Assembly (NCBI RefSeq): GCF_910592395.1
Contig: NC_088317.1
Location: 13,208,001-13,272,000 of the forward strand
Source of the DNA: Lineus longissimus
Lineage: Eukaryota > Nemertea > Pilidiophora > Heteronemertea > Lineidae
Length of the DNA stretch: 64,000 nt
Reading direction: 5' to 3'
The position numbers and the translations under genes are program-made. Every line of letters starts with the position of its first letter. Positions within the stretch are counted from its first letter, which is position 1. This document shows positions 50,701 to 54,172 of this stretch, one piece after another. The notes below the pieces were generated by a model. That model made no database searches and was not told the origin of the DNA. It saw only the letters and a program-made list of their open reading frames with translations.

Positions 50701-50748
50701 CGGAGGGCGTCATGGGTGATTCTGGCAGTGGATCGTCGGATTGGAATG
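2699..50748 (+). CDS. Complement C3/C4/C5-like protein gene, 5' two thirds (21 exons)
   Basis: Secreted thioester protein of the alpha-2-macroglobulin/complement family, expected to be cut to an opsonin and an anaphylatoxin after convertase action. Exons (phase-consistent GT-AG joins): 2699-2766, 7100-7269, 23085-23288, 23878-23948, 24394-24531, 24734-24779, 26144-26231, 27481-27583, 28846-29070, 30150-30347, 30537-30728, 31911-32108, 33147-33305, 35099-35173, 35733-35859, 40244-40399, 42599-42734, 45077-45308, 47614-47745, 48461-48550, 50655-50748. Total 2902 nt, about 967 codons, no stop. Order seen: signal peptide, MG1-MG5, MG6 part, linker, RRKR site near residue 678, six-cysteine anaphylatoxin (about 679-748), acidic segment, MG6 rest, MG7, CUB start. 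The furin site plus anaphylatoxin separates it from A2M, CD109 and insect TEPs. C3 is favoured by layout (beta chain close to the vertebrate C3 length), but the thioester motif and C-terminus lie outside, so C4 or C5 are not excluded. Last intron runs past the window end. Confidence 0.93.
4562..5580 (-). pseudogene. Broken pogo/Tigger transposase (CENP-B-type), N-terminal two thirds
   Basis: Read from right to left in changing frames: a psq-type helix-turn-helix (LAEKIRLLDENENIRQPHG, then ATMRRWLREEDDLRERH), a CENP-B-type second DNA-binding segment (WPEVDRSVREWMATRREHG and GVPVSGDDMMIKAE), WLTGFLSRNGISLRKQ, and the start of the DDE domain (LVINMNETFALFDM). Family members have NMDET here; the first catalytic Asp is Asn. 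The frame is broken several times, a pentanucleotide repeat sits just after the motif, and the rest of the DDE domain is missing, so it cannot be active. Confidence 0.75.
4700..4766 (+). repeat. (TATTG)n pentanucleotide microsatellite
   Basis: About 13 tandem tattg units. On the minus strand it falls inside the dead pogo transposase and reads as repeated QYNTI, just after the mutated first catalytic motif: an expansion within former coding sequence. Confidence 0.95.
6235..6415 (+). repeat. Degenerate 'GCATAATGTCGAAA' motif array
   Basis: Five or more imperfect copies of cgcataatgtcgaaa-type motif at irregular 20-50 bp spacing (6247, 6273, 6343, 6366, 6388). No coding potential. Immediately to the right, 6520-6690 has an inverted repeat (ggttttacggccaacac / gtgttggccgaaaaacc). 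Confidence 0.6.
7100..7269 (+). CDS. C3-like exon 2: MG1 domain
   Basis: Acceptor ttatttcag, donor gtaagt, ends phase 1. Encodes the first macroglobulin strand set with the family-typical TSPNLLRVNSSE motif (compare APNLLRV in vertebrate C3). One N-glycosylation sequon (NSS) and another (NQT) are visible. Residues about 23-80. Confidence 0.9.
7691..8379. mobile_element. TTAA-flanked TIR element, copy A1
   Basis: Ends ggtctcattagggaggtttt and (reverse complement) ggtctcgttagggagttttt, flanked by TTAA at 7687-7690 and 8380-8383. A TTAA target duplication is typical of piggyBac-type elements; there is no transposase, so it is non-autonomous. A second, direct-orientation copy lies at 9945-10645. 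Confidence 0.8.
8380..9160 (+). repeat. 781-bp tandem unit B1
   Basis: Begins TTAAgacgtaatgacgac and is followed directly by a near-identical copy. A short stretch reads CEHCSGTRHELPC, a CX2CX4HX3C zinc-knuckle pattern resembling retroelement gag, so the unit may come from a decayed BEL/Pao gag. Not coding now. Confidence 0.85.
9161..9940 (+). repeat. 780-bp tandem unit B2
   Basis: Near-identical to 8380-9160, head to tail, with both boundaries at TTAA. Differences are scattered single bases and one-base indels, so the duplication looks fairly recent. Confidence 0.85.
9945..10645. mobile_element. TTAA-flanked TIR element, copy A2
   Basis: Same element and orientation as 7691-8379, preceded by TTAA at 9941-9944; the right flank reads TAA only. 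Together with A1 it brackets the two B units, giving order A-B-B-A. Confidence 0.8.
11065..11177. mobile_element. 113-bp palindromic MITE, family 1 copy 1
   Basis: Arms gagagttttcgcaaatctcc / gggagttttcgtaaatcccc continue into cgaaacgccaacg, with TA on both sides. The same family occurs at 35411-35540. Confidence 0.8.
11797..12558 (+). CDS. Harbinger Myb/SANT-like protein (two exons)
   Basis: Join 11797-12244 and 12440-12558 (donor gtaagt, acceptor ttgtttcag, phase 1), 188 codons, ending at TAG 12556-12558. N-terminal half reads KPYYSAQENLFLAECYEEFK and WDNICAQHKASFPHIERSKD, a trihelix/Myb-SANT pattern; then a Lys-rich coiled region and an acidic, Ser/Thr-rich tail. In Harbinger elements this protein binds the transposon DNA and helps the transposase into the nucleus. 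The frame appears intact. Confidence 0.8.
12862..13896 (-). pseudogene. Harbinger (HARBI1-like) transposase with one in-frame stop
   Basis: Reads from ATG at 13896 to the stop at 12862, 344 codons, about full length for the family. Motifs: NPLDIFGDAELVKRYRFSRE N-terminal region, DFYR-like GFYRMRRVHFPEVIGCVDGT (first Asp in CVDGTHV), second Asp in ILGDSGYPCRSW, Glu in RVLVEQTIGRWKRRF. A single TGA at 13312-13314 interrupts IVAR-PGGAHDIR where the family has Trp, so a TGG-to-TGA change; the frame continues beyond it. Otherwise intact, hence a recent loss. Confidence 0.9.
14788..15330 (+). pseudogene. BEL/Pao retroelement gag, N-terminal fragment
   Basis: Starts MADLQYYRKSLGQYTGNVRR and continues in a second frame after 15025 (KFTLEAAQMQIQYLMAKQEW, then EREINALKEECQRLENEIS). 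Helical, charged N-terminal gag region of the Pao type, broken by a frameshift. The remainder of a gag of the same type resumes after 20110, beyond a foldback element and a LINE, so both likely inserted into it. Assignment of this N-terminal part is by position and composition. Confidence 0.45.
15674..16804. mobile_element. Foldback-type element with long repeat-filled inverted arms
   Basis: Outer ends tatatggtaggccgtagggg and cccctacggcctaccatata are perfect inverted repeats; pairing continues about 240 bp. Each arm is a tandem array of a roughly 82-bp unit (atcagcctatcacagtgcagg ... gttaatcaaccaatcg), three units on the left and two to three on the right, with a 530-bp spacer. No coding. 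Its right end abuts the first bases of the LINE endonuclease fragment. Confidence 0.85.
16806..18740 (+). pseudogene. LINE endonuclease-reverse transcriptase, first part
   Basis: Frame one (16806-17489): DCSFRLALIYRPRP, GFLIVGDLNFHVDD (Asp/Asn catalytic motif of the endonuclease), DHTLDVAITR. An in-frame TAA near 17487 then KHVRRSLERKWRKTK. After a frame change near 17925: LDPVPTWLLKLC, KNYRPVSNLPFVSKVVEKVV, LVMIDLSAAFDTIDH (first RT Asp), GVPQGSVLGP, YHFYADDTQLY (FYADD catalytic box). Ends at KNDDKTEAV where an insertion begins. Not functional. Confidence 0.88.
18738..19317. other. 0.58-kb insertion (or intron-like segment) inside the LINE
   Basis: The RT reading DDKTEAV stops at about 18738 and resumes as VALFASTHRSK at 19319. 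Joining acggaggcg directly to gtggcactc at 19318 restores the frame exactly; gtgg occurs at both junctions. It could be a transposon with a 4-bp target duplication or an acquired intron: the left end is gtggat (poor donor) and the right end cgcctcctctctttag (excellent acceptor). No coding seen. Confidence 0.6.
19319..20023 (+). pseudogene. LINE reverse transcriptase C-terminal region
   Basis: Continues the LINE: VRNLGVMFDKKMNMKAQVNA, SRLDYCNSLLYGISKDLMNK, RVQNVAARIITRTKR, LRELHWLPVEQRVNYKIFV, FSFSAAVLWNGLPFEVR, ending before the hairpin and CATA tail. 'L-H-W-L-P-V' and 'W-N-x-L-P' are conserved in the thumb/C-terminal region of CR1/L2 LINEs. This part is uninterrupted. Confidence 0.88.
20110..22600 (+). 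pseudogene. BEL/Pao retroelement gag, decayed
   Basis: In several frames: MSFDGTPAEYTKFRRLFDLR (Pao DUF1759-like motif), KLSQLLTLTTGNAHKAIM, DRFGRPYQIVKSCLEKI, KMIPHDPKGLLEYSDHLNAV, AIFERLPPAVQARWAKMVSR, then two zinc knuckles, CKFCRQEHLIIHCQKF and HKIKDCRKKRPCKSCCGDHH. The order matches Pao/BEL gag. Many frame changes; 20990-21560 is foreign or too decayed to read. No protease, RT or LTR was recognised, so the pol part is missing. Confidence 0.75.
21616..21677. repeat. Near-perfect 25-bp hairpin
   Basis: Arms tgttgactgtgctttaagag... and ...ctctttaagcacagtcaaca pair at 24 of 25 positions around a 12-base loop. It lies in the decayed gag, where the reading changes. Confidence 0.85.
22576..23000 (+). 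repeat. Dispersed non-coding repeat, family 2 copy 1
   Basis: Contains 'gaaacgtgcc', 'gacccctgtgaccttgaaaa', 'aaaacccgtatgatatg' and a gacgacgga-rich right end. Shared with 41525-42005 and 57825-58545. Widespread SINE-like repeat type by structure. Includes a run of 22 G at 22880-22901. Confidence 0.7.
23085..23288 (+). CDS. C3-like exon 3: MG1 end / MG2 start
   Basis: Contains GYLFLQTDKPLYNP, the strongly conserved MG1-MG2 boundary motif of the A2M/complement family. Reading is open from 23018, but the acceptor tcttatccag at 23084 is the best pyrimidine-rich site giving phase 1; an AG at 23033 is also in phase and would add 17 residues. Follows a 15.8-kb intron full of transposons. Residues about 80-148. 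Confidence 0.88.
23565..23818 (-). mobile_element. tRNA-headed SINE with LINE-type tail
   Basis: On the minus strand it opens GGGCAGCGGTAGAGCGCAGT (A-box like) and has GGTCGTGGGCTCGACTC (B-box like) 30-odd bases on, then a body and a 3' end 'ggaaaaagcgctacataagc' with an ATT-rich tail. The A/B boxes indicate a tRNA-derived Pol III promoter; the GCGCT hairpin tail resembles that of the L2-like LINE at 20035-20109, a likely mobilising partner. Not a functional tRNA gene. Confidence 0.75.
23878..23948 (+). CDS. C3-like exon 4: MG2
   Basis: Short 71-nt exon between ttttttcag and gtaagt. Reads VNIRAVSLNSDMKPSNINIT, matching the MG2 strand that follows the 'QTDKPLY' motif. Phase 1 in, phase 0 out. 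Confidence 0.85.
24394..24531 (+). CDS. C3-like exon 5: MG2
   Basis: Acceptor ctcctcag, donor gtaagt, 46 codons, phase 0 on both sides. Reads NPNGDLIKRY... and ends ...TYGNWTLLASYAERLQ, the conserved MG2 'MGxWxIxA' strand of the family. Confidence 0.9.
24734..24779 (+). CDS. C3-like exon 6: MG2-MG3 link
   Basis: A 46-nt exon reading PNVTKTKIEFEIKEY; with the first codons of exon 7 it makes the 'F-V-K-E-Y-V-L-P-x-F' boundary motif (here EYVLPMF) that marks MG2/MG3 in complement and A2M proteins. Phase 0 in, 1 out. Confidence 0.88.
25745..26070 (+). repeat. Minisatellite, GGTACC-rich unit of about 36 bp
   Basis: Eight or nine imperfect copies of tatgttt-cccggtacctatgagtcc-cagtacccaggaacc. The unit is built from GGTACC-like palindromic cores separated by about 10-12 bases. 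It ends about 75 bp before exon 7 of the C3-like gene. Flanks ggtcatacttatgtttctcgg and (reverse complement) gggtcaatagtatggacacg look like weak inverted ends. Confidence 0.85.
26144..26231 (+). CDS. C3-like exon 7: MG3
   Basis: Acceptor atcattgcag, donor gtaagt. Reads VLPMFSVKVEVLHEYILSSQ and ends ITAE. Phase 1 in, 2 out. The preceding intron holds a 36-bp-type minisatellite that ends less than 100 bp from the acceptor. Confidence 0.9.
26284..27136. mobile_element. TIR element filled with degenerate 'ACTAAAACC' motifs
   Basis: Termini attgggtgatttcaaagtcg and (reverse complement) aatgggtgattccaaagttg pair for about 24 bp. The 850-bp interior is mostly repeated ggttttagt / actaaaacc-type words in both orientations at short irregular spacing. 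No coding. Lies in intron 7. Confidence 0.75.
27481..27583 (+). CDS. C3-like exon 8: MG3
   Basis: Acceptor ctatttttcag. Completes GA|A and reads YVFGTPVKGRGTAYIFLLYP, the conserved MG3 'Y-x-Y-G-x-P-V-x-G' strand. Phase 2 in, 0 out. Confidence 0.9.
27812..27999. mobile_element. MITE with 'GGGACCTC' inverted ends
   Basis: Left end caatgggacctcccttaact, right end (reverse complement) caagtgggacctctctttta. A 188-bp non-coding element. Related words (ggacacctctctattaagga, 28685-28750) in the same intron suggest a second, partial copy at 28600-28750. The style resembles non-autonomous pogo/Tigger derivatives. Confidence 0.65.
28846..29070 (+). CDS. C3-like exon 9: MG3-MG4
   Basis: 75 codons, phase 0 both sides. 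Ends with SPYVISYERTPRYFKPGLSF, the highly conserved MG3/MG4 boundary (family pattern 'F-K-P-G-x-P'). The acceptor tacgaatttag is weaker than its neighbours but is the only one in phase. Confidence 0.92.
29240..29400 (-). repeat. Dispersed repeat copy 3
   Basis: Reverse complement of 52329-52445: 'gtgcaatttgttgatggaaa' followed by ctact, agcttggtaatattgccc and ataat-ccaat. The same right end is at 2520-2580. Confidence 0.65.
30150..30347 (+). CDS. C3-like exon 10: MG4
   Basis: 66 codons between ttgataaaag and gtaggt. Opens VDLTFPTKAVAANVKIVIQA and ends AKHLTIN, consistent with an MG4 beta-sandwich. The acceptor tract is ttgttttcttgataaaag. Confidence 0.87.
30537..30728 (+). CDS. C3-like exon 11: MG4-MG5
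   Basis: 64 codons, phase 0, acceptor aattccag. Reads VTTQGEVPADHQASKLITFV ... SKAGNKKVNLM. It contains EYMILQLGSLGSPITINNKL, which fits the MG5 opening ('YLHLSV...PGETLNVNF' in C3). Confidence 0.88.
31373..31850. mobile_element. TIR element filled with degenerate 'AAACCTAGTTTT' motifs, copy 1
   Basis: Ends atgacaagccgttcgtacaa and (reverse complement) atgtggcaagccgtgtgtcc pair for about 35 bp into aattaagaaaacctag. The interior is some 25 variants of aaaacctagttttc/gaaaactaggtttt, a self-complementary word, in irregular phase. No coding. Sits in intron 11. Confidence 0.8.
31911..32108 (+). CDS. C3-like exon 12: MG5
   Basis: 66 codons. Reads VVARGKILQ ... ITPIMSPRARVIAYYSSG ... KKCGSE. The 'I-T-P-x-M-x-P-x-x-R-x-x-A-Y-Y' strand is diagnostic of MG5. 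The Cys near the end is in the position of the beta-chain cysteine that pairs with the alpha chain in C3 (inferred by position only). Confidence 0.92.
32109..33146. other. Intron 12, nothing recognised
   Basis: No coding, TIR pair or tandem array that I could support. Confidence 0.4.
33147..33305 (+). CDS. C3-like exon 13: MG6 first part
   Basis: 53 codons, acceptor ggttttttttag, donor gtaggt. Contains SLLGVDKAVYLLS, matching the 'V-x-L-x-A-V-D-K-x-V-x-x-L' core motif of MG6, and ends LTRSK. Phase 0 both sides. Confidence 0.93.
33306..35098. other. Intron 13 with one dispersed repeat
   Basis: 34600-34975 (minus strand) shares blocks with 47985-48325 (plus strand): 'cgccaa-ccga-agtaaaca', 'gacgtcaca', 'ctaaaaatagcgc', 'acagctatcc' and 'aggccgcacatagg'. 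This is a dispersed, non-coding family of about 360 bp. The remainder shows nothing. Confidence 0.6.
35099..35173 (+). CDS. C3-like exon 14: linker
   Basis: 25 codons, MFKKMQEMDIGCGPGGGRDS and SDVFK. The 'DIGC-x-P-G-x-G-x-D' signature is typical of the complement C3 beta-chain linker just before the processing site. Confidence 0.93.
35411..35540. mobile_element. 130-bp palindromic MITE, family 1 copy 2
   Basis: Arms aggagtttttttgcaaagcc / agggagttttcgaaaatctg run into cgaaacg-ccacg. Also shares the inner 'tatcccattgtt' with copy 1 at 11065-11177. Lies between exons 14 and 15 of the C3-like gene. Confidence 0.8.
35733..35859 (+). CDS. C3-like exon 15: linker and beta/alpha furin site
   Basis: Acceptor caccatctag, donor gtaagt, phase 0 in and 1 out. 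Opens QAGLIVMTNSCG (compare the 'D-A-G-L-x-F' linker segment of C3), has two Cys, then VVRRKRDVMEAVTDI. RRKR is a tetrabasic furin-type site expected to separate beta and alpha chains; it falls near residue 678. The anaphylatoxin begins after it. Confidence 0.93.
35860..37450. other. Intron 15, left part
   Basis: No coding, array or TIR pair supported in this stretch. Confidence 0.35.
37451..39181. mobile_element. TIR element filled with degenerate 'AAACCTAGTTTATT' motifs, copy 2
   Basis: Ends TGGCAAGCGGAGTGTCCA at 37451 and its exact inverse ending 39181. The core of these ends matches the element at 31373-31850 (GGCAAGC-G-GTGTCCA). Both outer thirds (37475-37880 and 38760-39160) are arrays of aaactaggtttatt-like words. 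The middle third holds unique sequence and the 147-bp tandem/inverted block. Confidence 0.82.
38091..38654. repeat. Three 147-bp tandem copies followed by an inverted copy
   Basis: Direct units at 38091-38237, 38238-38384 and 38385-38521, then the same sequence inverted to 38654 with its centre near 38521. The third unit and its inverse form an almost perfect 135-bp-arm palindrome with essentially no spacer. Each unit carries its own small palindrome, 'gtgctgcccattccagatggcagcac'-like. Confidence 0.92.
39534..39673. mobile_element. 140-bp MITE
   Basis: Left arm ttaacgttgcgcgcctttgt, right arm (reverse complement) ttataacgttgcgctatatt, both continuing to gtatcgccac. Non-coding. Confidence 0.75.
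39777..39922. mobile_element. 146-bp palindromic MITE
   Basis: Left arm cctggttgttcaaaacaaat and right arm (reverse complement) cccggttgtttaaaacaagt, with inner arms cactaacgctggcgttaa / ctaacgccagcgttag. Lies some 300 bp before exon 16. Confidence 0.8.
40244..40399 (+). CDS. C3-like exon 16: anaphylatoxin domain
   Basis: Acceptor cacctttcag, donor gtaagt, phase 1 on both sides. Six cysteines in the canonical CC...C...C...CC order: ICCNRG, SCRH, SCTR, MRCCNAIK; spacings 13, 13 and 6 residues between the outer and inner cysteines match C3a/C4a/C5a closely. With exon 15 and the first codons of exon 17 the peptide would be about 70 residues if cut at GRGR. The reading is open upstream to 40135 but only this acceptor fits exon 15. 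Confidence 0.94.
41525..42005 (+). repeat. Dispersed non-coding repeat, family 2 copy 2
   Basis: Shares 'gacctctgtgaccttgaaaa', 'gtaggtcaaatcaaaaaccc', 'gtgtgatatgtcatgtatcg' and the right end 'ggacgacgacgacgac' with copies at 22576 and 57825. It has two internal sub-copies beginning with a 'cacctggtg-caaa' word. Confidence 0.75.
42599..42734 (+). CDS. C3-like exon 17: anaphylatoxin C-end and alpha-prime N-terminus
   Basis: Acceptor ctctgttccag, donor gtgagt, phase 1 in and 2 out. Reads SRVAGGRGRSSSADGDVNNQ, then an acidic run with DESNIDHREDF, then KETWFNELLHF. The GGRGR|SSS segment is the likely convertase cleavage position (Arg-Ser, as in C3a), and the following acidic stretch is where C3b binds factor B in vertebrates. 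'F-x-E-x-W' is the conserved start of the second MG6 part. Confidence 0.9.
42827..43130 (+). repeat. Two short tandem duplications after exon 17
   Basis: A roughly 96-bp unit (atttatttcaaccaagggct...) occurs at 42827-42922 and 42923-43017, and a 51-bp unit (tgacaaatctcctccatgat...) at 43029-43079 and 43080-43130. Copies are nearly identical. Confidence 0.85.
43904..44098 (+). repeat. 195-bp duplicated target, left copy (decoy splice acceptor)
   Basis: Near-identical to 44924-45119. It includes a full copy of the exon 18 acceptor (cttgtttttcag) and the first 42 bases of the exon, but has lost one A (cccaatg against cccaaatg), so splicing here would shift the frame. Flanks a LINE insertion, therefore an unusually long target-site duplication. 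Confidence 0.88.
44099..44923 (+). mobile_element. 5'-truncated LINE insertion with RT fragment
   Basis: Inserted between the two 195-bp copies. Begins inside the RT (RVEYVRLFKLLIKKGAVP) and changes frame once. The main frame 44176-44769 reads KQGGVLSPILFSIYTEEMLQ and GALAYADDVVLMCPTRHGLS (YADD catalytic box), LLFNVIKTHFLFF. It ends with an (AAAT)n tail at 44901-44923. A non-LTR element of a different family from the L2-like one at 16805. Dead on arrival by 5' truncation. Confidence 0.88.
44924..45119 (+). repeat. 195-bp duplicated target, right copy (functional acceptor)
   Basis: Carries the intact acceptor and the start of C3-like exon 18. About 10 differences from the left copy. Confidence 0.88.
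45077..45308 (+). CDS. C3-like exon 18: MG6 end / MG7
   Basis: Acceptor cttgtttttcag, donor gtacgt. Reads PNETNIDLKYALPDSVTTW, then VISGVSVSPEQGMCVAVP, VDLPYTAVRTEQLEVKATVY. 'DS-x-T-T-W-x-I' and 'LPY-x-x-V-R-x-E-Q' are family signatures. A frameshifted duplicate of its first 42 bases and its acceptor lies at 44057-44098, on the other side of a LINE insertion. Confidence 0.95.
45711..46080. mobile_element. 370-bp MITE with TATACTCTAG termini
   Basis: Left end atatactctagattcggatt, right end (reverse complement) gtatactctagattcggagt, pairing on to tctaacatcactgg for about 34 bp. Same terminal word as the 1781-2003 element. Non-coding. Confidence 0.82.
46103..47136. mobile_element. 1-kb non-autonomous TIR element
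   Basis: Left catatcaagttccttggaat, right (reverse complement) ttgatataacttggaatcag; pairing covers about 50 bp through gtgaaacca-gttacctgtgctaaacca. No transposase. It sits right beside the 45711-46080 MITE. Confidence 0.78.
47237..47393. mobile_element. 157-bp MITE
   Basis: Left ggaattgatactgaactgga, right (reverse complement) gaaattgataccccactgtt, with inner pairing of ttgtctcacca and tggagct-aaatg. A further pair (ttctaaaacatct at 47396 and agatgttttagaa at 47573) surrounds the stretch to its right. Confidence 0.7.
47614..47745 (+). CDS. C3-like exon 19: MG7
   Basis: 44 codons, phase 0 both sides, acceptor tatttttcag, donor gtaaag. Reads VTVYLKASDNICYNAARGEY and ends IFPIVPLK, matching the MG7 'V-x-I-V-P-L-K' strand before CUB. 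Confidence 0.92.
47985..48325 (+). repeat. Dispersed repeat, partner of 34600-34975
   Basis: Inverted relative to the copy in intron 13; shared blocks include 'gacgtcaca', 'ctaaaaatagcgc' and 'gaggccgcacatagg'. Ends about 135 bp before exon 20. Non-coding. Confidence 0.55.
48461..48550 (+). CDS. C3-like exon 20: MG7-CUB
   Basis: 30 codons, acceptor tctctttaaag, donor gtaagt. Reads ATTLNEPAEITVKALSKRNG and ends KKLRID, matching the short strand pair that leads into CUB ('V-E-V-K-A' then 'K-x-L-x-V-x-P-E-G'). Confidence 0.9.
48551..50654. other. Intron 20, no gene recognised
   Basis: A minus-strand frame at 49472-49702 (RDHCKVYPFNLARTISISTT and so on, with Cys-Gly-Cys) is open but I cannot assign it; it may be transposon debris. 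Nothing else supported. Confidence 0.35.
50655..50748 (+). CDS. C3-like exon 21: CUB, last exon seen
   Basis: Acceptor ttgtcttcag, donor gtaagaat. Reads NEGMKKSKTDSYIIDPEGVM and a Gly/Ser-rich stretch, equivalent to the CUB strand after 'V-V-P-E-G' in C3. Ends phase 1, so the next exon, expected to lead into the thioester domain, must start with two bases of a split codon. I found no candidate in the 13 kb that follow. Confidence 0.88.
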
Positions 50749-51922
50749 GTAAGAATTATCACTTGGCAATGACTCCAGTTACTGCCAATAACTTGTGCAG
50801 TAAGGATCTGCGTTGGGCAGGTTGTTTCATGACTAGATGTCTATTATTACACGAATGATAAAGGCTAGTCTTTATATCTATTCTTGCGGGTAGTACTATG
50901 TATTTCTGAAGAAGGAATTCCGTGTGACCAACACCACAACCTTGCGAGTGTCCTCCAGTAGGACAATGTAAAAAGTCAAGAATTATCCAGGTTTGATTAT
51001 CATTAGGAAAACGACCGTTGTTTCAGGACCTTGAAAAGAATCAACATGAAAACACACCTAGGCAGTCTTATTTCTTTACTCGCAGTATAGCAATAGTGCA
51101 TGAATTGTTTTTTTTAATGTTTTCTTTTTTTCAGGGGTTACAATTTGTTTGTGGACCTTTTGTAAATTATCGATTACTCAATGAAGACAGCGGCAATAAT
51201 CCACTTGGGTGGTTAATTAAATATTGCTCCGGTTGTAACCACGACAACACTGGTACTTAGTCACAAGCTGTGTCGGAGGAATCATCAGGGCCGATGGTTT
51301 TGTGCGTTATTGGGTGATGTGTGTCTTAATTGGAACCACTCGATCTAATTTGTGGTCTCAGTCAAGAGTCAGCAAAGTTTTTTTAAATTATTTTATAGAA
51401 CCAATATGCCTTTCAAAACGAAAAAGACGTTTTGACACCAAACTCAGCAGACATGCACGGGGCACGGCCGGCCTTAAACGGGTCTCGAATCCAGAAAATA
51501 TTGACGATGTGTCATGCCCAAGATCAGGCTAGTAGCGGTGGATTTAGAAGTCGGCTCATGAAGTACGAGCCCCCTCCTCACCAGAGCAACAATTAAAAGT
51601 GCTTAATCCAAGTTAAGCAGATCACATCAGATATGGCGGGAAAACCGCATATTTGGTTGTTGTAAATTTCATAGTATTATTTCTTCCGCAGGACCCCCGT
51701 ACCAACCAAGTTTCTAAAATCGCACCTCCACTGATACCCTTCCAATTAAAGTTTTCTGGATCCGCCACTGTCAAATTAGTTTCGATAACTACAATGTACT
51801 CCATGCTAGTCAATGCACTTTTTACCTACTGGCCGTAACATATTTCGTGACTAACATATTTCTCAACACTAACAAAGTGCCAGTATTTACAAAAATGTCC
51901 ATTCTTCAGGGAATGGGCGGCT

Positions 51923-52460
51923 TTTTACTGCAGTATGTTTGTTCTTTTTCTGGTTCATCGGTGAACTATTTTTCTGAACGTGTTTGATGCTTTTCCAATT
52001 TTGTTTCAGCTCTTAAACAGTAGAAAAACGCTTTATTCGTTATTTTAGTACGCAGAAGTCCTGGCGCGAAAGACCTTTCCCGCCACGTGAGTGCACGCCG
52101 AGATCCGAGTTCACGTCACCCCGCTATTACGACGCAACGTCATTTCATTAATCGTCGCGGTAGCGGGGTATGATCAAGCGTCATCAGCGTGACGTCGAAA
52201 AAATCGATATCTTCACCCAGTCGTCACTAGTCACAGGGTAGATCAATGGCTCAAGGAAGCGCCTTACAAGTGCATCGTTCCACATGGAAAGGAGTTAACT
52301 CGGGCCAAAATCGGAAAAGCGTGATAATTCAGTCAGATTTTGAATTACTCCTTTTTTGTGCAATTTGTTGATGGAAACTACTAGTGTAGAATAGGATATG
52401 ACTGGGCTACCGAAAGCTTGGTAATATTGCCCATAATAATGCCAATGGTCCTTTAAACTC
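51923..52460 (+). repeat. Dispersed repeat copy 2 (longest)
   Basis: The left part matches 2371-2515 and the right part matches 2520-2580 and, inverted, 29240-29400. Ends about 100 bp before the Ginger-like element. Confidence 0.65.
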
Positions 52461-52558
52461 CTAAATACCAATAATGATGTTGCCAAATAAATGTGAATTA
52501 CATGTAGAGTCCGTGCTTCTGGTTGGCCCTGATAGAAATCTAAAAACATCACGTGCAC

Positions 52559-53078
52559 GTACAATCTCGGTCAGAAGTTATTAACCACCTGATATTTGTA
52601 AATTACTCCGTTATTCCCCAATATTTTTTCACCAATTTCTGATGCATGGTAGTTAGGTCATTTGTCCATCATTTGGCAAAATGATTTTTCTGATCAATGG
52701 GCGGACTTCGGTTTTGTCGTTGTTCAAAGATTACCGGTCCAATTGAGATTTTCTTAAACTCTGCAATTCCTGAAAATTTTCACCTGTAAAATCTTCTTGT
52801 TACTGCATAAATGGATATTACCATCAAACATTTTCAAAATATTTGATTTTTTAACGTGAAAATGGCAACTTTGTTGGGATTTTGGCACTCTGTTTCTGTG
52901 TCCAGTGAACAGCACTCCGAGATGACCCCTGTTACGCTCCAACTCTATAATAGTGCCAACTCTGATGGACATGATTCCAACTTTAATATGCCGACTCTGA
53001 TAGCGATAGATAAGTACTCAGCCGCAAGATGTCTCTACCCGGTGAACGGTTTGTTGCAACTCTAATATGCCAACTATA
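52559..53078 (+). repeat. Left terminal inverted repeat of the Ginger-like element
   Basis: Opens gtacaatctcggtcagaagt and ends near gtttgttgcaactctaatat. Inner part contains a tandem-like 'gccaactctgatgg', 'ccaactttaatatgcc' motif series that is mirrored at 59243-59389. Confidence 0.88.
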
Positions 53079-53607
53079 CGAGAGTTTGCAATCAGTCTGA
53101 ATGATTTAAAAACGCCTAAGTAAGGCAGGATGATCGTTCGTCTTCTTATCCGCAAGGACGCAAAGATCTCCCATGGTCCATTCAGCTGACTTCCTGAACA
53201 TCCTCAAGATATTGGGCACAAAAAGAGCAACAATTTGATTGTAGCCATTGGTATTTTGGTGTTTAATGAATGCGGGTTGTAAAATGACGGCAAAGGCATT
53301 TGACATGCCTGTGCGCCGGCTGTATGATTTTCGTGTTGATTTTTTCAGTGTAGAAAAAGTACATGGTGTCCTCCAAAGATTGTTTGACCGCCCTGCATCA
53401 GGACTTGTCCCTGCTTATTCATGTTTATTGACATTTGCTCATCATCTTTAGATATAGGTTATTGTGACAGATATTAGTAAGGATAAAACAATCGTAGATG
53501 AAGGATATCTCAGTTGACAATTGGCATTGAGATCCAAAGATCTTAGGTCCAACTACCCGTGGCTAGTCAGATGATAGAGTCGCGGGGACACCCATTACCA
53601 CTAAGAT

Positions 53608-53849
53608 TACCAAATGAGGCAGGTTTTGCATTTCTAAACCTTATAGACAAAAAAGAGCCCTAACTTTGGACAGAAATAAGTAATTAGGGTCTAATTGCCC
53701 TTTAATTTGGCAAGCTAGCTTGTGGAAAAGGCACACCATCCTTTTGTGTCGCAAGGAGCAAGGAGCTAACAAATTAGACCCTTATTAGTCTTTTTCGAAC
53801 AAAGCTATGCCTAAAGTGTCTAGAAATGCAAAATTAGCCTCTTTTGGTG
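53608..53849. mobile_element. 242-bp MITE inside the Ginger-like element
   Basis: Left taccaaatgaggcaggtttt, right (reverse complement) caccaaaagaggctaatttt, both running into gcatttcta-ac. Non-coding. Confidence 0.7.
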
Positions 53850-54172
53850 CTATGACTGAGTAAAATGAATCCGTGCAAATACATTAAAAAGCAAGAAAAC
53901 CAAGTATAAAAACATTAAGATCACTTACTATGTATTTTCTAATAGATACAGATAGTACAATTACTGACTACGATATATTTTTTCGTCAGAAAAATCTCTG
54001 GAATGATAGCCTTTGAACGAAATTAGAGGTTCTCATCCAAATTATCATAAAGTGTATAATCATGGTTCATGTTATGTTTAATTACATGTTTAGTTGACTA
54101 TTTACTAAACAAAACTAGACCTTTGTTCACGGTAAAGTAAGGTGAAGCTACACATGTTACGGTTGTTATTAA

